Positions 18,926 through 28,422 of a DNA stretch of 64,000 nt are shown piece by piece. The notes beneath the pieces are model-generated. The model ran no database searches. It was not told the origin of the DNA and saw only the letters and a list, made by a program, of their open reading frames with translations. The position numbers and the translations under genes are program-made. The DNA lies in NCBI RefSeq assembly GCF_004331685.1, contig NZ_SJSM01000002.1, forward strand, positions 124,001-188,000, written 5' to 3'. Positions within the stretch are counted from its first letter, which is position 1; each line of letters opens with the position of its first letter. The DNA is from Pedobacter hiemivivus (lineage in GTDB: Bacteria; Bacteroidota; Bacteroidia; Sphingobacteriales; Sphingobacteriaceae).

Positions 18926-20836
18926 ATGAAACGCATTATTTTAATCTTTGCCATATCGTTTTTTACAATAATTACTTCATGTAAAAAGCTTTTAAATACA
19001 GTGCCGGTTGATACCTTATCGCCAGAAAACTATTACGATACCGAGGCGCAGTTAAATTCTGCTTTAGCCGGTGTTTATGATGTGATGGGCAGTACCAAAA
19101 CTTACGGCGATCAATTGCTTGGGGGAATGGGATTGGATGGTGATGAAGGTTTTTTTGCAAGAAATACCATTACTGATAACGTGCGGGTTAACCAGGTCTC
19201 TGCTGGTGATCCTTTTTGTGCCGATACCTGGAGAACTTTCTATGATGGTATCAATAGGGCCAATATGCTCTTGGACAACATTAATAAACCTGTTATGGAT
19301 AAGGCTGCTAGAGATGCAATTAGGGGAGAGGCTTTGTTTTTACGCGCTTATTATCATTTTATGTTGGTGAGCAACTGGGGAGATATCCCGCTAATGACAA
19401 AGACTGTTTATAGCACTTCTCAGATCTATATACCACGTACACCTGCCAAGGAAGTTTACCAGCAGATTATTGCTGATATGACTCAGGCCGAAGGATTAGT
19501 GAATTCAATTGACGCTTTGGGATACGCTGGAAGAGTGAGCCAGTCAGCCGTAAGGGGAATATTGGCTCGCGTATGTTTATATATGGCCGGAAATCCGATT
19601 AATGATCGCTCGCAGTATGCAGAAGCAAAGAAATGGGCTCAAAAGGTTATGAGTGCTTCGGGCGGTTTTCAACATGCTTTAAATCCTTCTTATTCAAACG
19701 TTTTTATCAATATGTGTCAGGATAAATACGATATAAAAGAAAGCATCTGGGAAGTAGAGTTTTGGGGAAATGCAACAGGTGTTCATAAAGAGATCGGAAG
19801 GAATGGGAGCAACAATGGTATACAATATGTGGTTACCCCTGGTGATCCTAATTATGGTTATAGTTACGGTTTTACATGTATAACTGGTAGGTTGTTTAAA
19901 CGTTATGAAAGTCTACAACGGGATTCAATTACGCCTGCAAAAACATTAATTAAAAAGGAGTATTCACCAGACAGGCGTAGGGATTGGTCTATTGCAACTT
20001 ATAGACTTGTAGGAAATCCGGCAACAAAGTCAATGCTAGGCGGAAGTCAGGTTTACGAACGTACAAGTGCTAAGTGGAGAAGAGAGTATGAAATCACTAA
20101 ACCTTTAGCGAAAGAGGGTGGTGGCATCAACTTTCCTTTGTTAAGGTATTCGGATGTGTTACTGATGTTTGCAGAGGCTGAAAATGAAATAAATGGCCCT
20201 ACTCAAGAAGCTATTGATGCCGTAAATCAGGTTAGACGAAGGGCTTATGGTAAATATGATAAGGGGGATGTGGTAAAAACAATCGCGCTAGGTAATGTTG
20301 GCTCGGGTTACACTACTGCTCCAACTGTAACGCTATCAGGTGGTGGCGGTTCGGGGGCAACTGCAACTGCAATTGTAGCAGGCGGAAAAGTAACTGGAAT
20401 AGCAATCGTTAATGAAGGGACTAAGTATACATCTGCTCCAACGGTAAGTTTTTCTGGCGGAGCTGGAACTGGGGCGACTGCATCGACAACAATAAGCTCG
20501 CCTTTTGATGCTGACTTAACATCATCGCAAACCAGTAATCATGATAGCTTTTTGGAAGCCATACAAGAAGAGCGATCAAGAGAGTTGACTTTTGAGAGTT
20601 TAAGAAAAAGAGATCTTGTGCGCTGGAATATCTACCTAACCAGAATGGAGCTTGTAGCTAAGGATTTTGTTAGTGGCGATGCATCAAACCCTGCCGCAAT
20701 AATTCCGGCAGCTTCCAGCTCAATGGCCTACGGTATTGTATCTTTTAGTAACTTGACGAGCAGAGATCAGCTTTGGCCGATTTCTCCTAGGGAATTAGGT
20801 TTGAACAAGGCTCTTAAACAGAATGAGGGCTGGTAG
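18926..20836 (+). CDS. SusD/RagB lipoprotein with an inserted Gly-rich two-repeat segment
   Basis: A 636-residue SusD homologue, longer than usual (about 480-560). The lipobox is ITSC with Cys19, followed by KKLLNTVP. The expected SusD blocks are present: [20 protein letters not shown], the VRRRAYGK helix, [20 protein letters not shown] and the C-terminal [15 protein letters not shown]. Between VRRRAYGK and the EERSREL helix lies an extra stretch of about 75 residues (about 453-527) containing two copies of a G-x-x-Y-T-x-A-P-T-V ... GGxGxGATA unit. This segment is glycine, threonine and alanine rich and reads unlike the rest of the protein. It may be an added binding or spacer module on the extracellular face; its role is unknown. 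Confidence 0.94.
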   Translation: MKRIILIFAISFFTIITSCKKLLNTVPVDTLSPENYYDTEAQLNSALAGVYDVMGSTKTYGDQLLGGMGLDGDEGFFARNTITDNVRVNQVSAGDPFCADTWRTFYDGINRANMLLDNINKPVMDKAARDAIRGEALFLRAYYHFMLVSNWGDIPLMTKTVYSTSQIYIPRTPAKEVYQQIIADMTQAEGLVNSIDALGYAGRVSQSAVRGILARVCLYMAGNPINDRSQYAEAKKWAQKVMSASGGFQHALNPSYSNVFINMCQDKYDIKESIWEVEFWGNATGVHKEIGRNGSNNGIQYVVTPGDPNYGYSYGFTCITGRLFKRYESLQRDSITPAKTLIKKEYSPDRRRDWSIATYRLVGNPATKSMLGGSQVYERTSAKWRREYEITKPLAKEGGGINFPLLRYSDVLLMFAEAENEINGPTQEAIDAVNQVRRRAYGKYDKGDVVKTIALGNVGSGYTTAPTVTLSGGGGSGATATAIVAGGKVTGIAIVNEGTKYTSAPTVSFSGGAGTGATASTTISSPFDADLTSSQTSNHDSFLEAIQEERSRELTFESLRKRDLVRWNIYLTRMELVAKDFVSGDASNPAAIIPAASSSMAYGIVSFSNLTSRDQLWPISPRELGLNKALKQNEGW

Positions 20837-20892
20837 CTGTTTGTATGCTGCTATTGATAAATGGAGCTAATTTTTAATTTAAAGAATAACTG

Positions 20893-20900
20893 TATCTTTA
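20893..20900 (+). promoter_or_regulatory. Candidate -7 box for the IclR gene
   Basis: TATCTTTA resembles the Bacteroidota -7 consensus TANNTTTG and lies 20 bases before the IclR start codon. No convincing -33 TTG is present at the expected 20-base spacing, so this is weak. Confidence 0.3.
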
Positions 20901-20919
20901 TAACACCATAATATACGAT

Positions 20920-21657
20920 ATGATTCAGGTAATAAACAGGGCTTTGGATGTCCTAGAATATATTTCCATCGAACCGGACCAACCCAAGCCTTTAAGCGTA
21001 ATTGCATCACATTTTAACTTAAATGCGGGTACATGTGCCAATATTATTAAAACATTAGTAACCAGAAAATATATCGAAAAGGTTGAAAAAAAAGGATATT
21101 GCCTGGGATCACAGGCCTATGTTTTAACCGGGAATGAAGGGTATCATAAGGATTTAGTAAAAGCTGCCCAAAAGGAAATGGAAGCATTAACGAGTATTTA
21201 TGACGAAAACTCTTTGCTATCTATATTGGTAAAGGATGTCCGCGTAGCAATAGTAAGGGTAACTGGAACTAATAATATACAAGTGGTCACTTCTAAGGAA
21301 AAACGTGTTTATGATACGGCTTCGGGGAGGTTGTTGATCGCAATGCTGCCGGAAGCTGAACTTACCGTTTTTATCACAAAATATGGTTTACCTAAAAAAG
21401 AGGAATGGGCTGAAGTGAAGAATGAAAAATCACTTCGTGAAAGTCTTAGCTTGATTAAAGAAAAAGGATATGTGAAGCAGGTAACTGCAGGAAATATTGT
21501 TGGGTTTGCAGTGCCAGTATATTCAGATGAGCGTGTTTTAGCTAGTTTATGTTTATATATGCCTGAATATCGTTTCCATTTAGCTGAAGAGCAAAAGATT
21601 GTAGATGACCTGCTAACGACAGCGGAGAAAATTAAGAAAAACCTAGTAGGGAAATAA
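20920..21657 (+). CDS. IclR-family transcriptional regulator
   Basis: A 245-residue regulator with an N-terminal winged helix-turn-helix (residues 1-65; ALDVLEYIS ... LSVIASHFNLNAGTCANIIKTLV) and a C-terminal GAF-like effector domain (about 80-240) with the typical VYDTASGRLLIAML and GNIVGFAVPVYSDERVLASLCLYMP blocks. IclR proteins such as KdgR bind small acids, often 2-keto-3-deoxygluconate, and repress uronate catabolism. Its position 83 bases after the last SusD, at the end of a locus rich in uronate enzymes, makes it the probable local regulator. It appears to have its own weak promoter. The effector is inferred, not shown. Confidence 0.93.
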   Translation: MIQVINRALDVLEYISIEPDQPKPLSVIASHFNLNAGTCANIIKTLVTRKYIEKVEKKGYCLGSQAYVLTGNEGYHKDLVKAAQKEMEALTSIYDENSLLSILVKDVRVAIVRVTGTNNIQVVTSKEKRVYDTASGRLLIAMLPEAELTVFITKYGLPKKEEWAEVKNEKSLRESLSLIKEKGYVKQVTAGNIVGFAVPVYSDERVLASLCLYMPEYRFHLAEEQKIVDDLLTTAEKIKKNLVGK

Positions 21658-21678
21658 AAAAAAGAGGGAGTATGAAGG

Positions 21679-21772
21679 CGTTCGTCATTCTGAATTTATT
21701 TCGGAATCTCGCACTGATTATTCAAAAAATATGCTCAGGAGTGATTCTGAAATAAATTCAGAATGACGAACG
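21679..21772 (+). repeat. Dispersed palindromic repeat, copy 1
   Basis: An imperfect inverted repeat of about 94 bases. The outer arms (CGTTCGTCATTCTGAATTTA and its complement) flank a 30-40 base centre containing CTCGCAC. A closely related copy lies at 38664-38746, which makes this a dispersed family rather than a local hairpin. Both copies lie between genes. Function is unknown; it may act as an RNA hairpin, a terminator aid or a small non-autonomous mobile repeat. Confidence 0.75.
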
Positions 21773-21778
21773 TACAAA

Positions 21779-21812
21779 AAAGAGGCGATGTTCTAATGAA
21801 CATCGCCTCTTT
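21779..21812. terminator. Bidirectional intrinsic terminator between IclR and lipoprotein genes
   Basis: Perfect 15-bp stem (AAAGAGGCGATGTTC and its complement) with a TAAT loop, A-rich before and T-rich after. It lies between the + strand IclR gene and the convergent - strand lipoprotein gene, so it can end both transcripts. Confidence 0.85.
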
Positions 21813-21833
21813 AAATTTCGAAAATCTTTATAT

Positions 21834-22250
21834 CTAGTTGGAGTACAGGGACGGTATAACAACAACCTTAGCCACAATTGCTCTCGTTGGTCTGATTGGT
21901 TGTACGTCTTGATTATCAGAACTCTGAATGTCAATCGCTATACCACCATTAAATAGTTCATAACTATATGCATCAACATTAAATGTGTATGGTAGTTGAA
22001 TGTAGCTGTTTGAATTTATAGGATGAGATAGATACACTAAAACCCCTTCATCATCAACAGTAACCTGATCAATGGCACCGTGTCTCCATTCATAGGTATA
22101 AGTCAGACCGTCTTGACTCAATACCCACTGATTAGGCTGTATTGTGAAATTATAAGTTCTATTTGGAGTATCCTGAATTATCGTGTCCTTCTTGCACGAT
22201 GCCAGACCAAGCGTGGCCGTGCATAGTAATAATAATATAAATTTTTTCAT
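21834..22250 (-). CDS. Small hypothetical lipoprotein
   Basis: A 138-residue protein with a clear lipoprotein signal: MKKFILLLL ... LASCKKD, lipid-bearing Cys19. The mature part is rich in beta-strand-type sequence and aromatic residues (TYNFTIQPNQWVLSQDGLTYTYEW) without a family I recognise. The unpaired gene is flanked by the terminator at 21779-21812 and a possible -7 box TAAATTTG on the - strand at 22277-22284. It is probably transcribed alone. It is likely anchored in the outer or inner membrane; no function can be assigned. Confidence 0.8.
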   Translation of the reverse strand: MKKFILLLLCTATLGLASCKKDTIIQDTPNRTYNFTIQPNQWVLSQDGLTYTYEWRHGAIDQVTVDDEGVLVYLSHPINSNSYIQLPYTFNVDAYSYELFNGGIAIDIQSSDNQDVQPIRPTRAIVAKVVVIPSLYSN

Positions 22251-22363
22251 GTGTTTGTGTGTTTGTATTGTTATAGCAAATTTATTGCCACAATATAACG
22301 TTGTATTCCTTTACTTATTTTGTAATTAAAATGTTATCCAGAATTTCGTTATCCAAAATGAAG

Positions 22364-23611
22364 CTAAACCAAATATTCAAACAACGTTTGATCATTATTC
22401 AATTCAATAATTTCAAACTTAAACTCTTTCATTCTCTTAACTAAAGCATCATAATCGGCACTGTTGGCCAATTCAATACCTACCAGAGCAGGACCGTTTT
22501 CTTTATTTGTTTTTTTAATGAATTCAAACCGTGTAATGTCATCATGCGGACCCAAAACATTGTTTACAAATAATTTCAATGCCCCCGGTCTTTGTGGAAA
22601 ACGAACGATGAAGTAATGTTTCAATCCTTCATACAACAAGGATTTCTCCTTGATCTCCTGCATACGTTCAATATCGTTGTTACCACCACTGATGACACAA
22701 ACTACCTTTTTGCCTTTAATTTTATCTCTATAAGCATCAAGGACAGTCACCGATAAAGCACCTGCCGGTTCAACAACAATAGCATCTTCATTGTATAACT
22801 TTAATATAGTGGTGCAAACCTTACCTTCGGGAACCAACAATACATCGTCTAACACCTCTGTACAGATTTCATAAGTTAGCTTACCCACACACTTTACAGA
22901 AGCACCATCAACAAAACGGTTGATTTCAGGTAAAGTAATGGGGCCACCATGTTCAAATGCTTTTAACATAGATGGAGCACCTTCAGGTTCAACACCTGCT
23001 AAAAGTATATTCGGGTTTTTACCTTTTAAATAATTACCTACACCGGCAGAAAGACCGCCACCCCCAATAGGCATAATCACCACTTCAACACCAGGTAAGT
23101 CTTCTAAGATCTCTACACCAACAGTGCCCTGACCTTCAATAATGCTGTAATTATCAAAAGGAGGGATAAAGGTCATGTTATGTTGTTGCGTGTAAGCCAA
23201 AGCTTCTTTTAAACAATCGTCAAAAGTATCACCAACCAACACCAATTCTACACTGCCATTGCCAAACATTTCTGTTTGTTTCACCTTTTGCTTAGGCGTA
23301 ATTTCCGGCATAAATATGACACCTTTGGTGCCTAGTTTATCGCATGAAAAAGCAACACCCTGTGCATGGTTACCCGCGCTTGCACAAACAATTCCGCGAC
23401 TTAATTCATCAGGCGTTAATTGGCTGATCATATTATAAGCACCACGCAATTTGTAAGAGCGTACCACCTGTAGATCCTCACGTTTCAAGTATATTTCGCA
23501 ATCGTATTTTTCAGATAATTTGGGATTGTAAATAAGTGGAGTATGTTTTACAACATTTTCCAATCGCTTCGATGCGGCTTCGGAATCTAATTTTAGATTA
23601 ATCTTTGTCAT
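22364..23611 (-). CDS. ilvA: Threonine dehydratase (threonine ammonia-lyase), biosynthetic
   Basis: A 415-residue PLP enzyme converting threonine to 2-oxobutyrate, the first step of isoleucine synthesis. The PLP lysine is Lys54 in SYKLRGAYN, the phosphate-binding loop is IGGGGLSAG, and the C-terminal about 80 residues (HYFIVRFPQRPGALKLFVNN) form a single ACT-like regulatory domain, as in short-form IlvA. It is the last gene of the branched-chain operon, separated from leuB by a hairpin with a U-rich tail at 23631-23656, so its level may be lower than that of the upstream genes. Length is normal. Confidence 0.96.
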   Translation of the reverse strand: MTKINLKLDSEAASKRLENVVKHTPLIYNPKLSEKYDCEIYLKREDLQVVRSYKLRGAYNMISQLTPDELSRGIVCASAGNHAQGVAFSCDKLGTKGVIFMPEITPKQKVKQTEMFGNGSVELVLVGDTFDDCLKEALAYTQQHNMTFIPPFDNYSIIEGQGTVGVEILEDLPGVEVVIMPIGGGGLSAGVGNYLKGKNPNILLAGVEPEGAPSMLKAFEHGGPITLPEINRFVDGASVKCVGKLTYEICTEVLDDVLLVPEGKVCTTILKLYNEDAIVVEPAGALSVTVLDAYRDKIKGKKVVCVISGGNNDIERMQEIKEKSLLYEGLKHYFIVRFPQRPGALKLFVNNVLGPHDDITRFEFIKKTNKENGPALVGIELANSADYDALVKRMKEFKFEIIELNNDQTLFEYLV

Positions 23612-23630
23612 TTTTTCTGAAAAAATAATA

Positions 23631-23656
23631 CCGCCACCTGTTTTCGCAGATGGCGG
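23631..23656 (-). terminator. Intercistronic terminator-like hairpin between leuB and ilvA
   Basis: In the - strand RNA a 10-bp stem (CCGCCAUCUG with CAGGUGGCGG, one G-U) with a 6-base loop is followed by a U-rich run and then, about 20 bases later, the ilvA start codon. It may partly terminate transcription or protect the upstream message. Confidence 0.5.
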
Positions 23657-23696
23657 CTTTAGTTAGGTTACCCAAATATAGGATAAATCAGAAGTT

Positions 23697-24755
23697 TTAT
23701 ATGTTTTTAGCCAACCAATCGCCTACTTCACTTGTTTTGTAAGCTTTGTTTTTACCAGCTAAATCTTCTGTTACAATGCCTTCTGCAAGAGATTTGTTCA
23801 CAACCTCTCTGATCAATTCAGCTTCCTCTTTTAATCCGAAAGCATCTTCAAACATCATCGCTGCAGACAAAACAGTAGCTAAAGGATTAGCAATGTCTTT
23901 ACCTGCTGCTTGTGGATAAGAACCATGAATCGGCTCAAACAATGAAGTATGAACACCAATAGAAGCAGATGGCATCAGGCCCATAGAACCTGAAATTACA
24001 GAGGCCTCATCAGTTAAAATATCACCAAATAGATTTTCAGTAATCAATACATCATAAGAATTTGGCCATTGAACCAAACGCATCGCAACTGCATCCACAA
24101 ACTCATAGCTAACCGTTACTTCAGGGAAATCTTTCTCCATATCCTGTACAGTCTCTCTCCACAAACGTGAAGTTTCCAATACATTGGCTTTATCTACACA
24201 GCAAAGTCTTTTGCTACGTGTCATCGCCATTTCAAAGCCTAATTTAGCTAAGCGCTGAACTTCAGCTCTGGTGTAAGTACAAGTATCAAAAGCAGTGTTG
24301 CCATCGTCTTTTCTACCTCTCTCACCAAAATAGATACCACCAGTTAATTCACGAAGAATAATCAAGTCAGTACCTTCAATGCGCTCTCTTTTTAAAGGAG
24401 AATTGTCAATTAAAGATGGGAAAGTAAAAGTAGGACGAACGTTTGCAAATAAGCCTAATTTCTGACGCATTTTCAAAAGGCCTTGCTCAGGACGAACAGT
24501 TGCTTTTGGATCATTGTCAAAACGTGGGTGACCGATAGCACCAAAAAGAACAGCATCAGCAGCCATACATATTTCGTGTGTCGAATCCGGGTAAGGTTCG
24601 CCAACCTCATCGATTGCAGCAGCACCAGTGATACCAGCTGTCCAGGTAATTTCGTGATTGAATTTTTTTGCTACCGCATTTGATACTTTAACAGCCTGGT
24701 CAATAACCTCTGGCCCAATTCCATCTCCTGCTAAAAGAGCAATATTAAGTTTCAT
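23697..24755 (-). CDS. leuB: 3-isopropylmalate dehydrogenase
   Basis: A 352-residue NAD-dependent beta-decarboxylating dehydrogenase of leucine synthesis, oxidising 3-isopropylmalate to 2-oxoisocaproate. Diagnostic features are LLAGDGIGPEV at the N-terminus, RPEQGLLKMRQKLGLFANVRP (substrate arginines), RELTGGIYFGERG, and the metal and cofactor region ENLFGDILTDEASVISGSMGLMPSAS followed by FEPIHGSYPQAAGKDIANPLA. Length matches the family. It lies 51 bases after the leuA-like gene and before ilvA on the same strand. Confidence 0.97.
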   Translation of the reverse strand: MKLNIALLAGDGIGPEVIDQAVKVSNAVAKKFNHEITWTAGITGAAAIDEVGEPYPDSTHEICMAADAVLFGAIGHPRFDNDPKATVRPEQGLLKMRQKLGLFANVRPTFTFPSLIDNSPLKRERIEGTDLIILRELTGGIYFGERGRKDDGNTAFDTCTYTRAEVQRLAKLGFEMAMTRSKRLCCVDKANVLETSRLWRETVQDMEKDFPEVTVSYEFVDAVAMRLVQWPNSYDVLITENLFGDILTDEASVISGSMGLMPSASIGVHTSLFEPIHGSYPQAAGKDIANPLATVLSAAMMFEDAFGLKEEAELIREVVNKSLAEGIVTEDLAGKNKAYKTSEVGDWLAKNI

Positions 24756-24806
24756 ATTTTTTGTTATAGTTTTTAATTCTATTGATAATATTCTTTTTGT
24801 TAACCC

Positions 24807-26324
24807 TTAAATGATGTTTAACATTTTCTGGGTAGCTTTAATTGCACAAACGGTTTGGTCTGAATCCAGACCCCTGGTAATAAATATTTTTTGATCCGTT
24901 TCCCAGGTAATGATGGTTTCACACAAAGCATCAGAATTACTTCCCGGAGCTATTCGCACCGCGTAATCAATCAGCTTAGGTAAAGATCTTTTTTTCTGAG
25001 CATAAACGTTGGTAAGGGCGTTCATAAAAGCATTAAACTGGCCGTCACCTTGTGCATTCTCTTCAAATTTCTCTCCGTCAATGATCACCGAAATTGTTGC
25101 AGATGGGCGTAAACCCATAGAATTCATCAATACGTACGATTCAACAATAACCTTTTCTTCATAAAGATTACTATCCAATACGTCAGAAATGATATAAGGT
25201 AAATCCTCTTTCGTTACCGTTTCTTTCTTGTCACCCAATTCAATTACTCGTTGCGTAACTTTTTTCAGATCGGCATCATTTAGTTTCAGTCCTAGCTCCT
25301 GCAAGTTTTTTTCGATGTTGGCTTTACCAGATGTTTTGCCTAAAGCATAACTCCTTTTTCTGCCAAAACGTTCCGGCAACAGATCATTAAAATAAAGATT
25401 GTTTTTATTGTCTCCATCAGCATGGATACCAGCAGTTTGGGTAAATACATGATCACCAACAATCGGCTTGTTCGAAGGGATTCTAACACCCGAAAACGTC
25501 TCTACCAGCTTACTTACCTTATAAATAGAAGATTCCTTTAACTGTACTTCAACCTCCGGTGCAAAATCTTTAATTACAGCAATAGCACTAGCCATTGCAG
25601 CATTTCCAGCTCTTTCACCCATTCCATTTACGGTTAAGTGTAAGCCACTTATCCCAGCTTTAATGGCTTCCAATACATTTGCAGTACCCAGGTCGTAATC
25701 ATTATGTGCATGAAAATCAAAATGAGTATCTGGATATTTCGATTGCAGATCTTTAATAAACTTAAAGGTTTCACAAGGCGTTAAAATGCCCAGGGTATCC
25801 GGTAGTAAAACTCGCTTTATAGGCTGAGTAGCTAGAAAGTCCAGCATTTGAAAAACATACTCAGGTGAATTACGCATTCCATTGCTCCAATCTTCTAAAT
25901 AAACATTAGTGGCGATGTTATGAGCGCCAGCCAGATCAACAACATGCTTAATCTCTGCAAAATGCTGTTCCGGTGTTTTTTTAAGCTGATGCGTCAAGTG
26001 GTTTAATGAACCTTTGGTTAATAGGTTTTGAACTTTAACACCAGCATTTAACATCCAGTCTATAGAAACACCATTGTCAACAAAAGACAATACCTCTATA
26101 CGATCTGCATAGCCATTCGTTTCAGCCCAGTTTAAAATGGATTTTACAGCCTGGAATTCTCCATCAGATACACGTGCAGAAGCAATCTCCACCCTGTCAA
26201 CATGGAGTTCTTCCAATAATAACTGGGTGATCGTTAGTTTTTCTGAAATGGAGAAAGACACGCCCGATGTTTGTTCTCCATCGCGCAATGTAGTGTCCAT
26301 TATCTCTATTTTCCTTCTTTCCAT
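24807..26324 (-). CDS. 2-isopropylmalate synthase/citramalate synthase-family enzyme with C-terminal regulatory domain
   Basis: A 505-residue member of the LeuA/CimA/HCS family. The HMGL-like catalytic barrel occupies about residues 1-275 ([26 protein letters not shown] metal histidines; NGMGERAGNAAMAS), and a communication region leads to a LeuA-type dimer/allosteric domain (about 375-505). It differs clearly from the 387-residue LeuA encoded four genes upstream, which lacks the regulatory domain. It could be the feedback-regulated isopropylmalate synthase, or a (R)-citramalate synthase giving a threonine-independent route to isoleucine. ELHVDRVEIASARVS differs from the EAGFP loop of true LeuA, which leans towards a different acceptor. 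Sequence alone does not settle it. Confidence 0.85.
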   Translation of the reverse strand: MERRKIEIMDTTLRDGEQTSGVSFSISEKLTITQLLLEELHVDRVEIASARVSDGEFQAVKSILNWAETNGYADRIEVLSFVDNGVSIDWMLNAGVKVQNLLTKGSLNHLTHQLKKTPEQHFAEIKHVVDLAGAHNIATNVYLEDWSNGMRNSPEYVFQMLDFLATQPIKRVLLPDTLGILTPCETFKFIKDLQSKYPDTHFDFHAHNDYDLGTANVLEAIKAGISGLHLTVNGMGERAGNAAMASAIAVIKDFAPEVEVQLKESSIYKVSKLVETFSGVRIPSNKPIVGDHVFTQTAGIHADGDNKNNLYFNDLLPERFGRKRSYALGKTSGKANIEKNLQELGLKLNDADLKKVTQRVIELGDKKETVTKEDLPYIISDVLDSNLYEEKVIVESYVLMNSMGLRPSATISVIIDGEKFEENAQGDGQFNAFMNALTNVYAQKKRSLPKLIDYAVRIAPGSNSDALCETIITWETDQKIFITRGLDSDQTVCAIKATQKMLNII

Positions 26325-26350
26325 GTTCAGGGGGTTGGTTGTTTGGTTGG

Positions 26351-26947
26351 TTAAAGAGGAAGATGTAAAGCGAACTCCTCAATTTCTGGTTTTATACTCT
26401 GCAGATAATCGATGTCATCAAAGCCATTCAACATGTTGTCTTTTTTGTAAGGACTGATTTCAAAAGTCTCTTTTTCTCCTGATGCTAAAAGTGTAATTGT
26501 TTGCTCAGGTAAGTTAACTTCCAGTTCAGTATTAGGATCAGCTGCAATTGCTTCAAAGATCTTTTCAGCAAACTCAGGACTAACCTGTACTGGCAATACG
26601 CCAATGTTTAAGCAGTTGTTTCTAAAAATATCAGCAAAGAAGCTAGATACCACACATCTGAATCCGTAATCATAAACAGCCCATGCAGCGTGCTCTCTTG
26701 ATGAACCAGAACCGAAGTTTTTGCCACCCACTAGTATTTTACCACTGTAGATAGGGTTATTTAATACGAAATCTTTTTTAGGAGTATTGTCCGGATTGTA
26801 TCTCCAATCGCGGAATAGGTTGTCACCAAATCCAACGCGTTCTGTAGCTTTTAAAAAGCGTGCAGGAATCAATTGGTCGGTATCCACGTTTTCTATTGCA
26901 AGTGGAACCGCAGTGCTTGTAAGTATATTAAATTTATCGTAAGCCAT
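26351..26947 (-). CDS. leuD: 3-isopropylmalate dehydratase small subunit
   Basis: A 198-residue small (swivel-domain) subunit of isopropylmalate isomerase, partner of LeuC. The conserved [26 protein letters not shown] block binds substrate, and [14 protein letters not shown] is the N-terminal family signature. Normal length. The gene starts 17 bases after leuC stops, consistent with equal production of the two subunits. Confidence 0.97.
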   Translation of the reverse strand: MAYDKFNILTSTAVPLAIENVDTDQLIPARFLKATERVGFGDNLFRDWRYNPDNTPKKDFVLNNPIYSGKILVGGKNFGSGSSREHAAWAVYDYGFRCVVSSFFADIFRNNCLNIGVLPVQVSPEFAEKIFEAIAADPNTELEVNLPEQTITLLASGEKETFEISPYKKDNMLNGFDDIDYLQSIKPEIEEFALHLPL

Positions 26948-26964
26948 TTTAATCTTTTTTTGTG

Positions 26965-28380
26965 TTAGACAAGTTCTTCAACGTTCTCAATTAGTGTTCT
27001 AGGATCTGTAACCACGCCTGTAACAGCAGCAGCAGCAGCAACTAGGGGACTAGCCAGCATTGTTCTGGAACCAGGACCTTGTCTTCCTTCAAAGTTTCTG
27101 TTAGAAGTACTTACCGCATATTTTCCGGCAGGTATTTTATCGTCGTTCATGGCTAAACAAGCAGAACAACCTGGTTGACGTAAAGTAAAGCCAGCCTCTG
27201 TTAAAATATCCAATAAACCTTCTTCTTTAATTTGTGCCTCAACAATATGCGAGCCTGGAACTAACCAAACAGTCACATCATCAGCTTTGTGCTTGCCTTT
27301 AACGATAGAAGTAAATGCTCTGAAATCTTCAATACGACCATTTGTACAGCTACCCACAAAAACGAAATCTACTTTCTTGCCGATCATAGAATCACCTTCA
27401 GAGAAGCCCATGTAACCTAATGATTTAGCATAGGTTGCAGCACCACCTTCAGCATGAGCAGCATCAGGAATTTCCTGAGAGATACCCATTCCCATTCCTG
27501 GGTTAGTACCATAAGTGATCATTGGCTCTATCGAAGAACCATCGAAAGTTAATTCTTTATCAAAAACTGCATCAGCATCAGTTTTTAAGGTTTTGTAATA
27601 AGCCAATGCTTTATCCCATGCTTCGCCTTTAGGGCTAAACTCACGACCTTTTACATACTCGATAGTCGTTTCATCAGGAGCAATCATACCACCACGAGCA
27701 CCCATTTCAATACTCAAGTTACAAACCGTCATACGGCCTTCCATAGTCATGTTTTCGAAAACATCACCTGCATATTCAACAAAATATCCAGTAGCACCAG
27801 AAGTACTTAACTGAGAAATAATGAATAAAGCAACATCTTTAGGCGTAACACCTAAACCTAATTTGCCATTCACATTGATACGCATTTTTTTAGGTTTTGG
27901 CTGCATGATACATTGTGTAGAAAGCACCATTTCTACTTCAGAAGTACCAATACCAAAAGCAATAGCACCAAAAGCACCATGTGTAGAAGTATGTGAATCA
28001 CCGCAAACAATAGTCGCACCCGGCTGGGTAATACCATACTCTGGACCTACAACGTGAACAATACCATTTTTTTGGTGACCTAAGCCCCAGTGACTGATAC
28101 CATATTCATTAGAGTTTGATTCTAATGCTTTTAATTGATTAGCCGAAAGTGGATCCTCAACTGGTAAATGTTGGTTAATTGTAGGCGTGTTGTGATCTGC
28201 CGTAGCAAACGTACGCTCAGGATACAATACTTTAATCCCCCTGCTTTTTAAACCTAAAAAGGCAACAGGGCTGGTTACTTCGTGAATAAGATGGCGATCA
28301 ATAAAAAGCACATCAGGGCCACCTTCTATTTTACGTACAACGTGAGTGTCCCACACCTTATCAAATAATGTCTTGCTCAT
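26965..28380 (-). CDS. leuC: 3-isopropylmalate dehydratase large subunit
   Basis: A 471-residue aconitase-family subunit holding the 4Fe-4S cluster that isomerises 2- to 3-isopropylmalate. Cluster cysteines are seen in [12 protein letters not shown] and in [37 protein letters not shown] is the conserved active-site block. Length is typical. It lies 42 bases after leuA and directly before leuD. Confidence 0.97.
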   Translation of the reverse strand: MSKTLFDKVWDTHVVRKIEGGPDVLFIDRHLIHEVTSPVAFLGLKSRGIKVLYPERTFATADHNTPTINQHLPVEDPLSANQLKALESNSNEYGISHWGLGHQKNGIVHVVGPEYGITQPGATIVCGDSHTSTHGAFGAIAFGIGTSEVEMVLSTQCIMQPKPKKMRINVNGKLGLGVTPKDVALFIISQLSTSGATGYFVEYAGDVFENMTMEGRMTVCNLSIEMGARGGMIAPDETTIEYVKGREFSPKGEAWDKALAYYKTLKTDADAVFDKELTFDGSSIEPMITYGTNPGMGMGISQEIPDAAHAEGGAATYAKSLGYMGFSEGDSMIGKKVDFVFVGSCTNGRIEDFRAFTSIVKGKHKADDVTVWLVPGSHIVEAQIKEEGLLDILTEAGFTLRQPGCSACLAMNDDKIPAGKYAVSTSNRNFEGRQGPGSRTMLASPLVAAAAAVTGVVTDPRTLIENVEELV

Positions 28381-28422
28381 TTTTTTCTTTTTTATTATAA
28401 ATTCATTATTGTAAAATGATGG

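Noticed and set aside
22277..22284. TAAATTTG on the - strand as a full promoter of the small lipoprotein gene
   Set aside because: The -7 box is perfect, but no TTG lies at the 20-base spacing seen in the tRNA and ilv promoters, so it is mentioned only within the gene entry.
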